From: Alkaliphilus sp. B6464
GTDB taxonomy: Bacteria; Bacillota; Clostridia; Peptostreptococcales; Natronincolaceae
Direction of reading: 5' to 3'
Assembly: GCF_018141165.1 (NCBI RefSeq)
Contig: NZ_CP058558.1
Span: 1 to 64,000, forward strand
Length of the DNA: 64,000 bases
A program made the position numbers and the translations under genes. Every line of letters starts with the position of its first letter. The first letter of the stretch is position 1. Positions 8,531 to 17,261 of this stretch are shown piece by piece. The notes under the pieces were generated by a model. The model did no database searches. It was not told where the DNA came from and saw nothing but the letters and a program-made list of their open reading frames with translations.

Positions 8531-9553
8531 TTACATTAACATTGATAAATATAATAATTTACCATCTTTATCAACATAGGCCTCTCCATAGGCCCTTTTA
8601 TCGCTTGCCTTAAACGCAGCGTAAGAAACATTATCATCACTATTTGCGACAACAAATCTATTTTTTTGTGATAAGTAAACAAATTGGCTAAATAGTACTT
8701 TCTCAAGCGACTTCATCAAAGAGTCTTTGTTTTGATTCTCATGATTTTGAATAGCCTTTTCAATGTCTTTAATGGTTAAACAATTTTCTAAATCAAGTTT
8801 TAATTCTCTCGATTTTTCAAACTCTTTAACAATGTTATTCATTGTAAGTCTAATCACCTCTGAACCATAGCAATCACGAATTAAACTATTCCATATTTTT
8901 TTCCAGTATTCATGAGTTGGTGCAACTTCTATACCCACTATTTTGTCATTTAGCATAACAACAGCACCTATTTGCCCTTCAACAACCTCAAATTCAGCAT
9001 TGAATTGTGTAAGTTTATCCATGAATTTATTAAAGAATAATACTATGTTTCCATAGGATTCTTTAACCAGTCCTTTCTGAAAACTTGAAATAATAGTCCA
9101 AAGCCTACTGAAGTCATCAAAGTTATTCATGTTTAGTTGGCTGTTGTTTACTCTGAAATACTTATCGAAATGTCCTTTTCTAATAAATAAAGGAAGTATA
9201 GAGAAGTTTTCTTTTAGTTTGTCTCCATCTATAAATCCACATTGAGTTTGTTGAATACAGCAAGCAGTATTAATGTCTCTATGATTATCATTTCCTTTAA
9301 TCAATGTAGCAAATGGGAGAGCATGATCTTGTGCTAATTGTTTAGTGATGATAGAGTATCCAGTTGGAATAATAAAAGGTTTTTCTGAATTATTACTAAA
9401 TACCATAGTTCCATAACTAGTAGTGCCGTTAAATTTAATATCTTCAAAAGATGCTAGAGCATCTGTTCTATCTTCGCTAATTAAAGGGTATACACTCATT
9501 ACACCAGAAGTTTGTTTTGTTCCTATTTTAAAATCTAAAACTTGTTTCAGCAT
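8531..9553 (-). CDS. ARPP-1-like domain protein
   Basis: 340 residues. The N-terminal third resembles the ARPP-1 domain (named for association with ADP-ribosylglycohydrolases and rhodanese-phosphatases): VYPLISEDRTDALASF, a GTMVFSNNSEKPFIIPTG block, and later a HRDINTACCIQQTQCGF region. The middle carries MNDKIVGIEVAPTHEYWKKIWNSLIRDCYGSEV, also usual for the family. Molecular role unknown; I infer a part in a stress or ADP-ribose-linked pathway from the family's associations and from the TROVE-like and TerD genes directly upstream. ATG with AAGGAGG. A hairpin at 9584 separates it from the TROVE-like gene and may attenuate read-through. Confidence 0.6.
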   Translation of the reverse strand: MLKQVLDFKIGTKQTSGVMSVYPLISEDRTDALASFEDIKFNGTTSYGTMVFSNNSEKPFIIPTGYSIITKQLAQDHALPFATLIKGNDNHRDINTACCIQQTQCGFIDGDKLKENFSILPLFIRKGHFDKYFRVNNSQLNMNNFDDFSRLWTIISSFQKGLVKESYGNIVLFFNKFMDKLTQFNAEFEVVEGQIGAVVMLNDKIVGIEVAPTHEYWKKIWNSLIRDCYGSEVIRLTMNNIVKEFEKSRELKLDLENCLTIKDIEKAIQNHENQNKDSLMKSLEKVLFSQFVYLSQKNRFVVANSDDNVSYAAFKASDKRAYGEAYVDKDGKLLYLSMLM

Positions 9554-9583
9554 ACAGATTCCTCCTTTATAGTAAGTATGTAA

Positions 9584-9604
9584 CCCCTCTTTTGTTAAGA
9601 GGGG
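9584..9604 (-). terminator. Inter-operon hairpin
   Basis: CCCCTCTT/AAGAGGGG stem with a 5-base loop between two co-oriented genes. The following T run is weak, so it may be a partial terminator or processing site that sets expression of the downstream ARPP-1-like gene. Confidence 0.55.
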
Positions 9605-9609
9605 ATATA

Positions 9610-11103
9610 TTAAGAAATAAGTTCTTTCACAATTCTTTCCCTCATAATTTCTTTAAATTTCTTTGTATTAGTATTCATCAAATAATAAAGTATAAGATTC
9701 TCAATGTCCTTTTCATCTAAATAAGGTACAGTAGCAATGTCATCACTAAGAGTTTTAAATGAAAAGTTCTTAGGAGAAAAAACAGGATTAAAGTGAACAA
9801 CATTCATGTTGTATCCGATTTTTTTAAGTTGATTATAGACACTATCAAAGTTGCCTACATTCTCAAATCCATCAGACAGTACTAATACTTCAGAAACTCC
9901 TTTTTTTGCAGCCTCAAGGAGTCCTTTAGAAAGATTAGTGTCTCCACATGGAATAATTCTCCCCAAAGAATCTCTTTGTCCGCCAATAAGAATTAGTTTA
10001 TCTTCTACACCTAATACTTTTGCAAGAGTGAGGTTTTTGTATAGAGGATGAAGTTTGCTTTCATCAGATCCAAAATTAGAGTGAGAGCAATCAAGAATAA
10101 TTGCAGTTTTTTCAAGATCTACAATAAAATCCTGTTTAACTCTTTCTTTTAACTCTTGAGCCTTCTTATTAATAATCTCTAAACAATCTAAAATTTCTTT
10201 TTCTGAAATATCCTCTTTGCTATACATATATTTATATAGTTCAAGAATTGAGTATTTAGTTAGATCAATCTTTAGTTCAATAGTGTTGTTACTATGCCTT
10301 TTTACGGTGTTTTGTAATTGAATTTTTTGTTTTTCTGAAAGATTACCATTACTAATTAATGAAGTAATAGGTATATTTCTTTTATAGAAATTATTAAAAC
10401 CTAATAAAACTTCATACGGAAGGCAAGTAGACATTTGAGTAAGGTCAAAATACTGTTTAGTTTCGAAAGCCTTTTTTACCTTAATATACTCATTAAGGTA
10501 CTTGCTTTTGTATTCTTTTTCTTTGCCAAAGACAAATTCGACAACTTCTAGGTCATATGGGTTACCATAAACTCTAATAAATTTATTGTACTTATTCATT
10601 CCTTTTGGAGTTTTATCTAGGATAGCATTTACCGTAGATAAACCAAGAGCATGAACTAGAAGATCCTTGATCTTGTTTCTATATTTTATGGCAATAAAAT
10701 CAAGGTTTCCTCTTTTGAAAAGAAACCCTAAAATTACATTTGAGGTTCTTTTGTTGTTCACTCTTTGATCTTTTAACCTAAGTAATAGTTTAAGAGCATG
10801 AGTAATGTTTATATTAAATAGAGTATGAAGAATTAATTTATCCTCAATTTCTAATCGAATAGGATCCATAGCCAGTATGTCTTTATTCTCGTCTTTATTT
10901 AGGGAATTAGAAAGTAATCTGTCAACCATTAAACTCCTAGCGTAATAAGTCGAGTTTCTAAAGTATAAAAGATAAGTATAAAGTTCTCTATCTTTTGCAA
11001 ACAAATCATTATGTAGGTTTAGCCCTTCACTGATAACTTCTTCTTTTGTATTGTAATAAGTAGCCTTTGGAGTTAAATATAGTAAACTTTGAATATTTTT
11101 CAT
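9610..11103 (-). CDS. Ro60/TROVE-like protein with C-terminal vWA domain
   Basis: About 497 residues. Residues 1-300 are helical repeats with a TROVE look (LLLRLKDQRVNNKRTSNVIL, YRNKIKDLLVHALG), the ring fold by which Ro60 binds misfolded and Y RNAs. Residues about 325-470 are a von Willebrand A domain with a complete MIDAS: AIILDCSHS (D-x-S-x-S), GDTNL, and LVLSDGFEN. Bacterial Ro orthologues work with Y RNAs in stress RNA turnover. Start at ATG 11103 because AAGGAGG abuts the earlier ATG at 11112. It lies between ARPP-1-like and TerD genes on the same strand, and 828 bases of non-coding DNA precede it, where Y RNA genes are found in other Ro loci. Confidence 0.66.
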   Translation of the reverse strand: MKNIQSLLYLTPKATYYNTKEEVISEGLNLHNDLFAKDRELYTYLLYFRNSTYYARSLMVDRLLSNSLNKDENKDILAMDPIRLEIEDKLILHTLFNINITHALKLLLRLKDQRVNNKRTSNVILGFLFKRGNLDFIAIKYRNKIKDLLVHALGLSTVNAILDKTPKGMNKYNKFIRVYGNPYDLEVVEFVFGKEKEYKSKYLNEYIKVKKAFETKQYFDLTQMSTCLPYEVLLGFNNFYKRNIPITSLISNGNLSEKQKIQLQNTVKRHSNNTIELKIDLTKYSILELYKYMYSKEDISEKEILDCLEIINKKAQELKERVKQDFIVDLEKTAIILDCSHSNFGSDESKLHPLYKNLTLAKVLGVEDKLILIGGQRDSLGRIIPCGDTNLSKGLLEAAKKGVSEVLVLSDGFENVGNFDSVYNQLKKIGYNMNVVHFNPVFSPKNFSFKTLSDDIATVPYLDEKDIENLILYYLMNTNTKKFKEIMRERIVKELIS

Positions 11104-11931
11104 AATGAACATCCTCCTTTAGATTATAGTTATAATAAAATAGGATCAGAAAAATCATAAATTTATTATGTAAATTTAATAAGTAAGAATTAAAAATATT
11201 TATCTATATTGAATTATTTAATTTTATCTTGTGAAATTAGAATTTAATATGAATTATTAATTATGAAAGTAGATTTGTATTGATTGAAGGGTTTATCTGT
11301 AGTTGATGTATAGTAAAATCTGCATTTAAAAAGATTGCAGTATTTCTGCAATCTTTACAAATACAAATTAAAAAGAAAGCATGATAGAGGAGTATATGCG
11401 ATAAATTTACCTTTAATTTAGAATCTTTCATTTGTGTATAGGATTCTAACCCAATTCATCTGTATGATATAAATAATCATAAAAATAATTTATATAACTT
11501 GATAATTATTTAGATAATCGGAAATCGCATAAAGTTTCTTACATGCTCTCTTGAATTGTATTTGCAAAAACTGTAATTGTAAGAATTTGTTTTAAAAGAA
11601 TTTTCTTTTTAAAATTCACGCTATTAATGTAGTATCACTTTTTATAAGATATTGTTTTGATTGATAATCTGAAGTTACAATAAGTGTTTTTGCATTTTTA
11701 AGTACTTTGGTTGAATGTAAGTGTAATATAAAATGTTAAATAACATTTGTTCAACATATTTGTACTTAAAGTACACCATTTTTTAAGAAGTCTAATAATC
11801 AGAATTTACACCAAGTATCAACCAATGTTTAATTTTTGTATTATCTCATTAGAGAGATGTTTATTATATATACAAAACATATGCTTGTCAAGTGTAGTTT
11901 TAAAATATCTTTAAAAATACATAAATTTATT
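11104..11931. other. 828-bp non-coding gap between TROVE-like and terD-like genes
   Basis: No credible reading frame on either strand. A hairpin AAAGATTGCAG/CTGCAATCTTT lies at about 11329-11356. On the minus strand, near 11435-11455, a GGGTT…AATCC segment loosely recalls a tRNA T-arm. The proximal 20 bases hold the ribosome site of the TROVE-like gene and a TATAATC box. The gap is unusually large for this compact window and could encode one or more small RNAs. Confidence 0.4.
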
Positions 11932-12699
11932 TTAGAATAAACCAAAGATTTTTTTTCTAGGTTTTACTTGCCCTTGTGGAGCAGGAGCAGATGTATGTGA
12001 TAGATTTGAGACACCATTAATTAGATTTTTTTCAAATTCTCCAATACTTTTATCCTTTGTAGGTTCACCTATAGCAGCGAATACCCAATTGCCATTAGGT
12101 TGCTTGATAAATTCTCCAATATTTACTGTATAAGTATCACCTAGATTGTTAGATAGATCATACCTAGCAATTAAATCACCGTTTCGTCCGTCAAGAATTC
12201 TACAAAATGCATTTTCAACTTTGGAGAATGGTAATCTTGCAGAGTAAATATTTACTCCAACAACAATTCTTTCAATGTGATGATTAAGTTTATCAAATAG
12301 AATATACATAACCTCGTCATCTCCATCACCTTCACCAGTTAAGTTATCCCCTGTATGAAGCAGACCACCATCCTTAGAAGTTAAAAAACCTTTTGAGTTT
12401 TTACTTGAACCGTAATACAATCTATCAATTTTTTTATCATCTTTATCTAGTGCTATAATGAAAGCATCTAAATCCGCTTGCACTCCTCTATGAACGTCCC
12501 AACCAAGCCCAACATGAATTCCATTGATGCCGTTTGGAATAGTACCTCTTGAATTAATTGCATTTAGAGTAGCCATGGCACCCATAGCACCTAATACCCC
12601 TAACTCTGTCAAGTCTATTGCTTGATTTTTTTGAAGGGTAACACCTCTTGTTGCATCCTTAACTAAGGAAACGCCTCTTTTTTCTAAATTCACCGTCAT
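11932..12699 (-). CDS. terD: TerD family stress protein
   Basis: 255 residues. N-terminus VNLEKRGVSLVKDA is the TerD strand A; the core has IHVGLGWDVHRGVQADLDAFIIALD, the calcium-binding DxDD-type loop GEGDGDDEVMYILFDKL, and IVVGVNIYSARLPFSKVENAFCRILD. TerD proteins bind Ca2+ and act in tellurite, phage and envelope stress. A non-conserved insertion (residues 30-60, GVLGAMGAMATLNAINSRG) is hydrophobic, and the tail ends in a basic KPRKKIFGLF that could touch membrane. Start at ATG 12699 behind AAGGAG. Only one TerD paralogue is present and no TerC, TerB or TerY are near; its partners here are the TROVE-like and ARPP-1-like genes. A copy of the recurrent promoter element lies 42 bases upstream. 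Confidence 0.85.
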   Translation of the reverse strand: MTVNLEKRGVSLVKDATRGVTLQKNQAIDLTELGVLGAMGAMATLNAINSRGTIPNGINGIHVGLGWDVHRGVQADLDAFIIALDKDDKKIDRLYYGSSKNSKGFLTSKDGGLLHTGDNLTGEGDGDDEVMYILFDKLNHHIERIVVGVNIYSARLPFSKVENAFCRILDGRNGDLIARYDLSNNLGDTYTVNIGEFIKQPNGNWVFAAIGEPTKDKSIGEFEKNLINGVSNLSHTSAPAPQGQVKPRKKIFGLF

Positions 12700-12740
12700 G
12701 AATATCACTCCTTGTATTTAAACTCTTGTTTTAAGTATTT

Positions 12741-12754
12741 TTAACATAACATAT
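12741..12754 (-). promoter_or_regulatory. ATATGTTATGTTAA element upstream of terD
   Basis: Exact consensus on the minus strand, 42 bases before the terD start codon. Confidence 0.7.
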
Positions 12755-12860
12755 GATTTTGATTTTCTTGAGTTATTTTAGAAATTATTTTTAAAATTTA
12801 TTGTAATGCTTTTAATTTAAGTATCTGTGTTGTTTAATAACTTCTACTAAATTATGTTTT

Positions 12861-13211
12861 TTAATTTAATTTTGTAATCATGCCTAAGTCAATGTAATCA
12901 TCTGTATAATCATAATCTATGCAAGTTTCTCCTTCATATCTAAAAACTGATAATATTCTCGCATTGATTCCCTTCTGTCTATATTCATTAATCAAATCAA
13001 TAATATTATCTTTATCACTCTTAAACAGAGTTAGTTCATTTAAAGTTTTATGTCCTTTATTCATTGGTAATGGTTTAAATCGGAGTGTGATGGAATTATT
13101 TTTTCCAATATATTTATAAGTTTTAAGATCTTCTTTAATCATAATTAAAAGTCCATTCTCTGTAGGGTTTGGTACAAAAACATCTATTATATCATTCATT
13201 TCTTTTTTCAT
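12861..13211 (-). CDS. Hypothetical protein, 116 residues
   Basis: Small soluble alpha/beta protein ending in YEGETCIDYDYTDDYIDLGM. ATG 13211 is used because AAGGAG is 8 bases upstream, while the GTG at 13220 overlaps it. No family recognised. Same strand as terD; preceded by a five-codon reading frame and the recurrent promoter element, and probably the first gene of a unit running toward terD or a single-gene unit. Confidence 0.55.
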   Translation of the reverse strand: MKKEMNDIIDVFVPNPTENGLLIMIKEDLKTYKYIGKNNSITLRFKPLPMNKGHKTLNELTLFKSDKDNIIDLINEYRQKGINARILSVFRYEGETCIDYDYTDDYIDLGMITKLN

Positions 13212-13260
13212 ATAATCCACTCCTTATTTTGTTGTGATATAGATAATTTACATTAGGAAC

Positions 13261-13278
13261 TTAAAATCTGTGTTTCAT
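13261..13278 (-). other. Five-codon leader frame MKHRF
   Basis: ATG-AAA-CAC-AGA-TTT-TAA follows a strong AAAGGAGGAG and lies between the promoter element at 13305 and the 116-residue gene. It could be a leader peptide or the scar of a lost gene's start. I see no attenuator hairpin. Confidence 0.3.
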
Positions 13279-13304
13279 GGGACTCCTCCTTTGAACTTTT
13301 TTCT

Positions 13305-13318
13305 TTAACATAACATAT
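13305..13318 (-). promoter_or_regulatory. ATATGTTATGTTAA element
   Basis: Exact consensus on the minus strand, upstream of the MKHRF leader and the 116-residue gene. Confidence 0.7.
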
Positions 13319-13424
13319 AAAAATATACATATTAAAGGTATAGATACTTGAAAAATAAAAAATAAAAAAGATAACATGGCAGCACGATTATATTAATTAA
13401 AATTATTTTAGGGAGGTATTTAAA

Positions 13425-13892
13425 TTGCAATTAACTAATAAGGATATTAAAACTTTAGAAATGGCTTTAGAGAATTTAAAACTGTTTGAAGATACAATGA
13501 ATAAATTGTCAGATAAGGGTATGACTTACTTGCAAGAAGAAACAGATAATTGTCACATTAAAAATATCTAAGCGTATATAGACGATATTCGTAATGAAAT
13601 TAAAGGTGAAATTGTTTATAGAAAAGAAGTAATTTCTAACTGCTTATGGGACTGTATATATGCAATTATCACAAAAAAGGATTTAGATGAAGATGGGTTT
13701 TATGCTAATGAGGAAAAAGGAATATATGAGGTAGATATTAGTATTAGAAAAAAGATATTCTTAAAAGTTTTAGAGAATAGCGAACTAAAAAAATATTTTG
13801 AAGTTATAGGGAAAAGAGACTACGATAAGGATTTAGCAGACCATTATGAGGATGCTTTTAGGCTTGTAATGGAAGAAATAACAAATTTATAG
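13425..13892 (+). pseudogene. 155-codon gene interrupted by one in-frame TAA
   Basis: TTG start behind GGGAGG. The frame runs 48 codons to a TAA at 13569-13571 and then continues, with no frame change, for 107 more codons to a TAG at 13890. Codon use is uniform on both sides and the second half (…FYANEEKGIYEVDISIRKKIFLKVLE…) is clearly protein-like, so this was one gene. A single C-to-T change (CAA to TAA) would explain it. Family not recognised; it was an acidic, helical protein. A terminator follows the final stop. Confidence 0.6.
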
Positions 13893-13905
13893 ATTGATGA
13901 AGATA

Positions 13906-13936
13906 AAAGACTACAATATAGTAGTCTTTGTTTTTA
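13906..13936 (+). terminator. Terminator of the interrupted gene
   Basis: AAAGACTAC/GTAGTCTTT with a 6-base loop, followed by TGTTTTTAT. Confidence 0.75.
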
Positions 13937-14246
13937 TATAATATGTAACTTAGTAATGCCTATATGTGTGTTGATAGTACTATTAATTTAAAGAATTTTA
14001 TGCGACAAAAACAACCTGTACTTATTTTCTACTTTTAAATCTTATTAGTTTTCTTGAACTGGAGATGATTTTAGCAATTGGGGGTGAGAATATGTGTCGG
14101 TTTTAAATAAAGTTGGATTGCTTTAATAAAGTGAAAAAACATTATGTTTTAAAAGTAATCTTTTTGCAGTTTTAGAAAAGTTGAAAAATATTGTCTTTTA
14201 AAAAGTAAATTTTTACATCTTTTAATCAAACTCTATTATAAAATAA

Positions 14247-14366
14247 GTTAATGAGACTAATGGTACACAAGTAAAGATTTATATTGATGGAGATTATGAT
14301 TTTACAGGCGGATATATAAATGATAATCATGGTACTGTGATGGGTGCTACGTGGATAAGTAAATAA
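14247..14366 (+). pseudogene. 3' remnant of a lost gene
   Basis: A frame without a start codon encodes a plausible C-terminus (…VKIYIDGDYDFTGGY, then NDNHGTVMGATWISK) and ends in TAA just before a good terminator. The upstream part is missing, so a deletion has removed the rest. Confidence 0.4.
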
Positions 14367-14375
14367 TTAATACAG

Positions 14376-14405
14376 AAATGGTAGGATATCTACCATTTTT
14401 TTATT
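14376..14405 (+). terminator. Terminator behind the gene remnant
   Basis: AAATGGTAG, loop GATAT, CTACCATTT and a run of seven T. Confidence 0.75.
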
Positions 14406-14554
14406 ATTATTTCTTGAAGTTTTGTTTGGTGTTTAGATATACTCCAATTACAATTTCAGTGGTGTTTAATAATTAATTGAAGGAATCTGAAATTTTAGTG
14501 AAAAAAGGTGTTATGTTGAAAATACAGAGGAGATCATTAGAGGAGGAAATTAAA

Positions 14555-15115
14555 ATGGGTTGGACAGGAGTATATGAAAGGCCAGAAAATAACTTAAAAG
14601 GAATGGAGAAATTTTTTAAAAGACAATTTGAGTTTGAAAAAGATGGTAGAAAATTAGAGATCGTAGATGTTGGCAAATATGGTAAAGAAGTGTATCTTGC
14701 TTGTCATTTTACTGATCTAAATAAAAATATTAATGAAACATATGCAATGGTAGTTTTAACTTCATTTGAAGGAGGAATGTTTCATTATAAGGAAATGAGC
14801 GAAAATGCGGGGCCATGTGCTTATAATTGTCCAAAGAAAATATTAGATAAATTAACATCAACTACTGATAAATACGCAATTGGGTGGAGACAAAAAAATT
14901 ATGAAACACATGAGAAGAAGAAAAATATAGCAAGAAGAAAAAAAGATTTAAAATGTGGAATGATTTTGAAATTTAAAGAACCCATTAAGTTTCAAGGTGG
15001 GGATGAATTAGACACATTAACCTTGATTGATAAAGGGAAAAGTTTATTTAGACACAATTTAGATTATTACAGAGTTAGAGGCTTTATGGACATGGAGTTT
15101 GAAATAGTGGCTTAA
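14555..15115 (+). CDS. Conserved hypothetical protein, 186 residues
   Basis: Begins MGWTGVYERP, with central MFHYKEMSENAGPCAYNCPKKIL and a lysine-rich helix near residues 130-140. The 'MGW' start and the cysteine pair look like a known family of small phage or plasmid proteins of unknown role, but I cannot name it. AGGAGG at 14541 sets the start at 14555; the frame extends further upstream without a ribosome site. First member of the same-strand small-gene array. Confidence 0.65.
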   Translation: MGWTGVYERPENNLKGMEKFFKRQFEFEKDGRKLEIVDVGKYGKEVYLACHFTDLNKNINETYAMVVLTSFEGGMFHYKEMSENAGPCAYNCPKKILDKLTSTTDKYAIGWRQKNYETHEKKKNIARRKKDLKCGMILKFKEPIKFQGGDELDTLTLIDKGKSLFRHNLDYYRVRGFMDMEFEIVA

Positions 15116-15169
15116 TTCAAAATATGTAGCCTTAAAGTAAAAGATAGGATAAAGGGAAGGGATAAGACA

Positions 15170-15331
15170 ATGGATTTAATGAAAATAGGTAAGATTATTG
15201 GAAATTTAGAAGGAATTATATCAAAAATAGATTGTGGTACATTAGTGACAAAGAAAAACAATACAAATCAAAGTGTCAAGTCTTATGCTTTAAAACTTAT
15301 AAAAGACTTGGAAAATGAGTTATCAAAATAG
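15170..15331 (+). CDS. Small hypothetical protein, 53 residues
   Basis: Starts MDLMKIGKIIGNLEG, ends KDLENELSK; a short helical protein. GGGAAGGG ribosome site. Part of the small-gene array. Confidence 0.5.
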   Translation: MDLMKIGKIIGNLEGIISKIDCGTLVTKKNNTNQSVKSYALKLIKDLENELSK

Positions 15332-15440
15332 TGAGTAATGATTTATCTCATTAAAATCGTTGATTTAATATAGAAAATAGGTTTTGTTTAAGAGGTAAAC
15401 ATACTGAAAATATTGATATTTATTGAAATGAGGAGAAAAA

Positions 15441-15614
15441 ATGGAAACTGATCAAAAGTGTATATATTGTAATAGCGAGGCAAATATGGAATTGGAAGAA
15501 ATGCATTATGAAGGAGACTTTCAGTATAGATTCTATTGTTTAAATCCTAAGTGTTCTAAAGAATTTTGGGAAGATAAAGTAAAAATCAACTCCTTCTTTC
15601 TCAAAAAAATATAA
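15441..15614 (+). CDS. Small zinc-finger-like protein, 57 residues
   Basis: Two cysteine pairs, CIYC near residue 7 and CLNPKC near residue 33, make a treble-clef or ribbon-type Zn site, with the aromatic FYCLNPKC start usual for phage ogr- or DksA-like small fingers. GAGGAG ribosome site. Could bind nucleic acid; no partner evident. Confidence 0.55.
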   Translation: METDQKCIYCNSEANMELEEMHYEGDFQYRFYCLNPKCSKEFWEDKVKINSFFLKKI

Positions 15615-15709
15615 AAAATAGTAACAGTCTATTATCAACTACAATTGAATGTGGCGTCATATATGAAAAAATACGACCTAACAGGTTATTAGAATCGGGA
15701 GGAATTATA

Positions 15710-15919
15710 GTGAATAAAGGGGATGAAATTTTTGTAAAAGACTATAAATGTAATGGAGACGGAACTTGTACTTCAATATTAAGACCTGCTGAAATTGCTT
15801 GGCAACCAAGTAAAGATGCTGAATTGATAATGGTTAGATTTTTAGACGAAAAGTTTAGAAAAGATGGTAGAGCGTTAAATCCTGTACAGGTATTAAGAAA
15901 GAATATAGTAACAAATTAA
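15710..15919 (+). CDS. Small hypothetical protein, 69 residues
   Basis: GTG start behind GGGAGGAATTATA. Contains YKCNGDGTCTSILRPAEIAW, a beta-rich pattern. Family not recognised. Confidence 0.5.
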   Translation: MNKGDEIFVKDYKCNGDGTCTSILRPAEIAWQPSKDAELIMVRFLDEKFRKDGRALNPVQVLRKNIVTN

Positions 15920-15999
15920 TTTAAAAATTAAAGATGTTAGATTAGAAAGAATTTTAAAATATTAATTCATATTTCAAGTATATAGAAAGGGTGGAGAAT

Positions 16000-16140
16000 A
16001 TGACAAACGAGGAAAAAATAATCGAAATCAATAGATTAATATCTGAAATAAGAGAAGATGGTAAAGCAGTACAGGCTTTAAGTAGATTTGTAAAACTTGA
16101 TGATATTGGAGAAGTTAGATTGTCGGATAGAAAAATTTAA
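16000..16140 (+). CDS. Small hypothetical protein, 46 residues
   Basis: MTNEEKIIEINRLISEIRED start, helical. GGGTGGAG ribosome site 6 bases upstream. Confidence 0.45.
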   Translation: MTNEEKIIEINRLISEIREDGKAVQALSRFVKLDDIGEVRLSDRKI

Positions 16141-16193
16141 TAGTTGTGTTACAAGGTAAAAATATTACGAATTTAAATCAAGGAGGAACTTAG

Positions 16194-16568
16194 ATGAGAA
16201 GAGAAACAACTATTCAAGATAATAACGGTAGAGAAAACTCACTTCAATTAAAGTTAATTAAAGAATTAGGTGAGGAAGGCTATGTGCAACAGTTGTATGA
16301 TTTCTTACAAGGCAAATATCATCCGAATAGCATAAATGATGATGATAAGCCAGATTTAACTGCTGACTACGCTTGGCACGTTATCTATTGCTTACAAGAA
16401 CATTTTGGTATGCTTGATGATAGATTTGAAAGATGTCGTGAATGTGGGGATATTTATGATAGTTATGAGGGCGGAACTACAATAGATTGTGATTCAGAAC
16501 CACATAACGATAAAGAATGGGAAGAATCTGAATACGGTAATTATTGCGATTGTTGTCGACCGGATTAA
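16194..16568 (+). CDS. Small acidic protein with C-terminal cysteine cluster, 124 residues
   Basis: The N-terminal half is helical (LQLKLIKELGEEGYVQQLYDFL); the C-terminus holds CRECGDIYDSYEGG and YGNYCDCCRPD, a likely Zn ribbon. AAGGAGG ribosome site. Widespread type in clostridial phage and plasmid accessory regions; function unknown. Confidence 0.6.
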   Translation: MRRETTIQDNNGRENSLQLKLIKELGEEGYVQQLYDFLQGKYHPNSINDDDKPDLTADYAWHVIYCLQEHFGMLDDRFERCRECGDIYDSYEGGTTIDCDSEPHNDKEWEESEYGNYCDCCRPD

Positions 16569-16635
16569 ATTTTGCATCCCAAGAATATAAAGCCATATGA
16601 AGAAAATGCGAAGTAAATTTAAGGAGGAATTTTTA

Positions 16636-16965
16636 ATGGGAAGATTAGATAAAAGAGAAGTATTGCCATCATTGGAAAAGTTACTTGAAAAAATTGAAAA
16701 AGGTGAAATAGAAGTTCTTTCATATGAAAAAGATGCTTTGAAACAAGTTATAGAGCAGTATGAAACAAAAGAACGTCCTATGAGTGCATACTTTACATTG
16801 GAAGATTGGCTTTATAACAAAAATGGGAAAGAGAAACCTATTGAAATAAAATCGGCTATGCTGTGGGGAGCATTATGGGTAGTAAAGGAAATGGGTTGTA
16901 TTGATTGGGATAGTATGAGGAATATGTATGGGGAATTTATGAGCAAACAAATGAATTTACGATAG
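16636..16965 (+). CDS. Small hypothetical protein, 109 residues
   Basis: Starts MGRLDKREVLPSLEKLLEKIEKG. AAGGAGG at 16620 fixes the start at 16636. The 35 bases before it (16592-16627) closely resemble the leader inside the MITE at 41.9 kb, an important link between the array and the mobile element. Confidence 0.6.
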   Translation: MGRLDKREVLPSLEKLLEKIEKGEIEVLSYEKDALKQVIEQYETKERPMSAYFTLEDWLYNKNGKEKPIEIKSAMLWGALWVVKEMGCIDWDSMRNMYGEFMSKQMNLR

Positions 16966-17007
16966 TTCACAATCCAAGAATTAAACGATATCGGAAGGAG
17001 AGTCAAT

Positions 17008-17130
17008 ATGACAAGACCTACAACAAACGGAGATTATAATGCTTATGCAGTACATTTGCTAATATGCTCATTGAAAAACGAAGATCCTATGACTTTAGAA
17101 GATTTTAAAGCACTACTAGATAACAAATAA
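17008..17130 (+). CDS. Small hypothetical protein, 40 residues
   Basis: MTRPTTNGDYNAYAVHLLIC start, GGAAGGAG ribosome site. Followed by a hairpin. Confidence 0.45.
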   Translation: MTRPTTNGDYNAYAVHLLICSLKNEDPMTLEDFKALLDNK

Positions 17131-17145
17131 TTATACAAAATAACA

Positions 17146-17178
17146 GGAGTGCTTTGTATAAAAACAACAAAGTGCTCC
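17146..17178 (+). terminator. Hairpin without T run
   Basis: GGAGTGCTTTGT pairs with ACAAAGTGCTCC through 12 positions including two G-T wobbles. No T tract follows, so it may be a processing or weak termination site. Confidence 0.4.
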
Positions 17179-17261
17179 TATATAAACTAATAATTATTCA
17201 ATTAGAATATTAGGTAGTAATTATACATTATGATGATTCGGTGAAATAAGGAGGAGTCGAA

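Larger units (their letters stand above)
13937..14554. other. Degraded stretch with gene fragments
   Basis: No intact gene. It holds a four-codon frame (MCRF) after GGGGGTGAG at 14081-14091, AT-rich non-coding sequence, a 40-codon 3' gene fragment (14247-14366) with its terminator, and the leader of the next gene. Confidence 0.5.

Noticed and set aside
11435-11455. A tRNA gene or definite Y RNA on the minus strand
   Set aside because: A GGGTT…AATCC segment resembles a T-arm, but no acceptor or anticodon stems could be paired around it, so it is kept only as a hint.
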